DNA from: Nocardia vinacea NBRC 16497
Lineage (GTDB): Bacteria; Actinomycetota; Actinomycetes; Mycobacteriales; Mycobacteriaceae
DNA: 35,857 bases
Assembly: GCF_000308835.1 (NCBI RefSeq)
Contig: NZ_BAGN01000047.1
Span: 1-35,857, forward strand
Reading direction: 5' to 3'
Made by a program: the position numbers and the translations under genes. Position 1 is the first letter of the stretch, and each line of letters starts with the position of its first letter. The notes under the pieces are model-generated. The model saw only the letters and a program-made list of their open reading frames with translations. It did not search any database and was not told the DNA's origin. Shown piece by piece: positions 34,925 to 35,857 of the stretch.

Positions 34925-35857
34925 GTGATCCGGCCGAGTCGGGTGGGTGGGATGCGGGTGCTGGCGCTGTGGTGTCCGGACTGGTCGGCGGTGACGGCGG
35001 CGGCGGTGGCGCGGGTGCCTGCGACGCGGCCGGTGGCGGTGCTGTTCGCCAATAAGGTGGTGGAGTGTTCGGCCATTGCCAGGGCCGAGGGGGTGCGGCG
35101 TGGGCTGACCAAGCGGGAGGCGCAGGCGCGGTGTCCGAATGTGTATGTCGCGCAGGTGGATCCGGATCGGGACGCGCGATTGTTCGAGCCGGTGGTGGCG
35201 GCCATCGATGCGACGGTGCCGGGAGTGGAGGTGCTGCGTCCTGGGCTGTTGGTGCTCGGCGCGCGGGGTGCGGCCCGGTTTTTCGGATCCGAGGAGGCGG
35301 CGGCCGAACGGCTCGTCGACGCGGCCGCCGCGGTGGGGGTGGAGGCGCAGATCGGCATTGCCGACGAATTGTCCACGGCGGTGATCGCCGCGCGTTTCGC
35401 CGCGATCGTGCCGCCCGGCGACGGTGCGCGATTCCTGGCGCCACTGCCGGTGCGCGAACTCGCGCTCGAACCGAGCCTGTCCGCACCGGAACGCATCGAG
35501 CTGGTGGATCTGCTGCATCGCTTGGGGTTACGGCGGATCGGTGATTTCGCCGCACTGACCCCGATCGAGGTCACCTCGCGCTTCGGCGCCGATGCCGTGC
35601 TGGCGCATCGGTGTGCCAGGGCTGTGCCGGAGCGTCCGCCGTCCGCGCGCCGTCCGCCGAAGGATCTGACGGTGCAGTATCGCTGCGAGCCGCCGATCGA
35701 TCGGGTCGATGCCGCCGCTTTCGCGGGGCGCATGCTCGCCACCCAGTTGCACGAGGCGCTGGCCAATGCCTCGATGGCCTGCACCCGGCTATCGGTGCTC
35801 GCGGAAACCGAGGCGGGCGAACAACTTTCGCGCATCTGGCGGTGCGCCGAACCGCTG
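34925..35857 (+). CDS. imuB: ImuB, Y-family polymerase-like protein (3' end outside window)
   Basis: The first 311 residues are present and open to the window end. ImuB resembles Y-family DNA polymerases and links ImuA', DnaE2 and the sliding clamp. The start RVLALWCPDWSAVTAAA aligns with the polymerase motif holding the first catalytic Asp, and SAIARAEGVRRGLTKREAQARCP with the fingers. The paired catalytic acids of the second motif are missing (EVLRPGLLVLGARGAARFFG), as known for ImuB, which has no polymerase activity. AGGAGG (34910-34915) supports GTG 34922 or 34925; ATG 34952 is a further option. Confidence 0.9.
   Translation, partial: MIRPSRVGGMRVLALWCPDWSAVTAAAVARVPATRPVAVLFANKVVECSAIARAEGVRRGLTKREAQARCPNVYVAQVDPDRDARLFEPVVAAIDATVPGVEVLRPGLLVLGARGAARFFGSEEAAAERLVDAAAAVGVEAQIGIADELSTAVIAARFAAIVPPGDGARFLAPLPVRELALEPSLSAPERIELVDLLHRLGLRRIGDFAALTPIEVTSRFGADAVLAHRCARAVPERPPSARRPPKDLTVQYRCEPPIDRVDAAAFAGRMLATQLHEALANASMACTRLSVLAETEAGEQLSRIWRCAEPL

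Overview
The window is high-GC actinobacterial chromosome, most likely from Nocardia or a close relative in the Mycobacteriales. The core gene order matches what I recall of the Mycobacterium tuberculosis segment from alr through the t6A genes, groES-groEL1, whiB3, sigD, guaB2 and guaB3 to guaA and the imuA'/imuB mutasome genes. An MspA-type porin, GroEL1 with a histidine-rich tail, a SigK/RskA-type pair and GTG or leaderless starts all fit. No rRNA, tRNA, CRISPR array, insertion sequence or integrase was seen.

Region 1 (1-9003, housekeeping): the 3' end of alr, a membrane-anchored alpha/beta hydrolase, and tsaE, tsaB, rimI and tsaD form a tightly packed rightward operon for alanine racemisation, t6A tRNA modification and ribosomal protein acetylation. 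A tandem-repeat array lies between tsaD and a convergent Hsp70/actin-like membrane protein gene. That gene is divergent from groES-groEL1, whose promoter contains a CIRCE (HrcA) operator.

Region 2 (9004-14457, regulators): a leftward cluster of whiB3, sigK and a truncated RskA-like anti-sigma gene, then rightward a TPR-like gene, sigD and its membrane anti-sigma rsdA, then a leftward DUF5319 gene. A SigK-type promoter candidate lies between whiB3 and sigK.

Region 3 (14458-20470, guanine nucleotide synthesis): guaB2, guaB3 and guaA. The guaB2-guaB3 spacer is long and contains a nested, partly mutually exclusive set of stems ending just before the guaB3 ribosome binding site. GuaB3 has alanine where IMP dehydrogenase has its catalytic cysteine. 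A leftward alpha/beta-hydrolase-fold gene before guaA seems to have lost two of its three catalytic residues.

Region 4 (20546-33484, accessory and envelope signalling): an SRPBCC-like gene, a small membrane protein with a PspC/LiaF-like protein, a 1346-residue nSTAND1 ATPase with 14 WD40-like blades, an MspA-family porin, a PspC-histidine kinase and its NarL-type regulator, a tail-anchored Ser/Thr kinase, and a TetR-PhyH operon. The two PspC modules look like halves of one envelope-stress locus separated by the nSTAND1 and porin genes. The TetR operon has a palindromic operator inside its promoter and appears to begin with a leaderless 23-codon upstream frame.

Region 5 (33485-35857, DNA damage): a LexA (SOS) box, imuA' and the 5' part of imuB, unusually separated by about 370 bases. 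These genes form part of the DnaE2 mutagenic translesion system.
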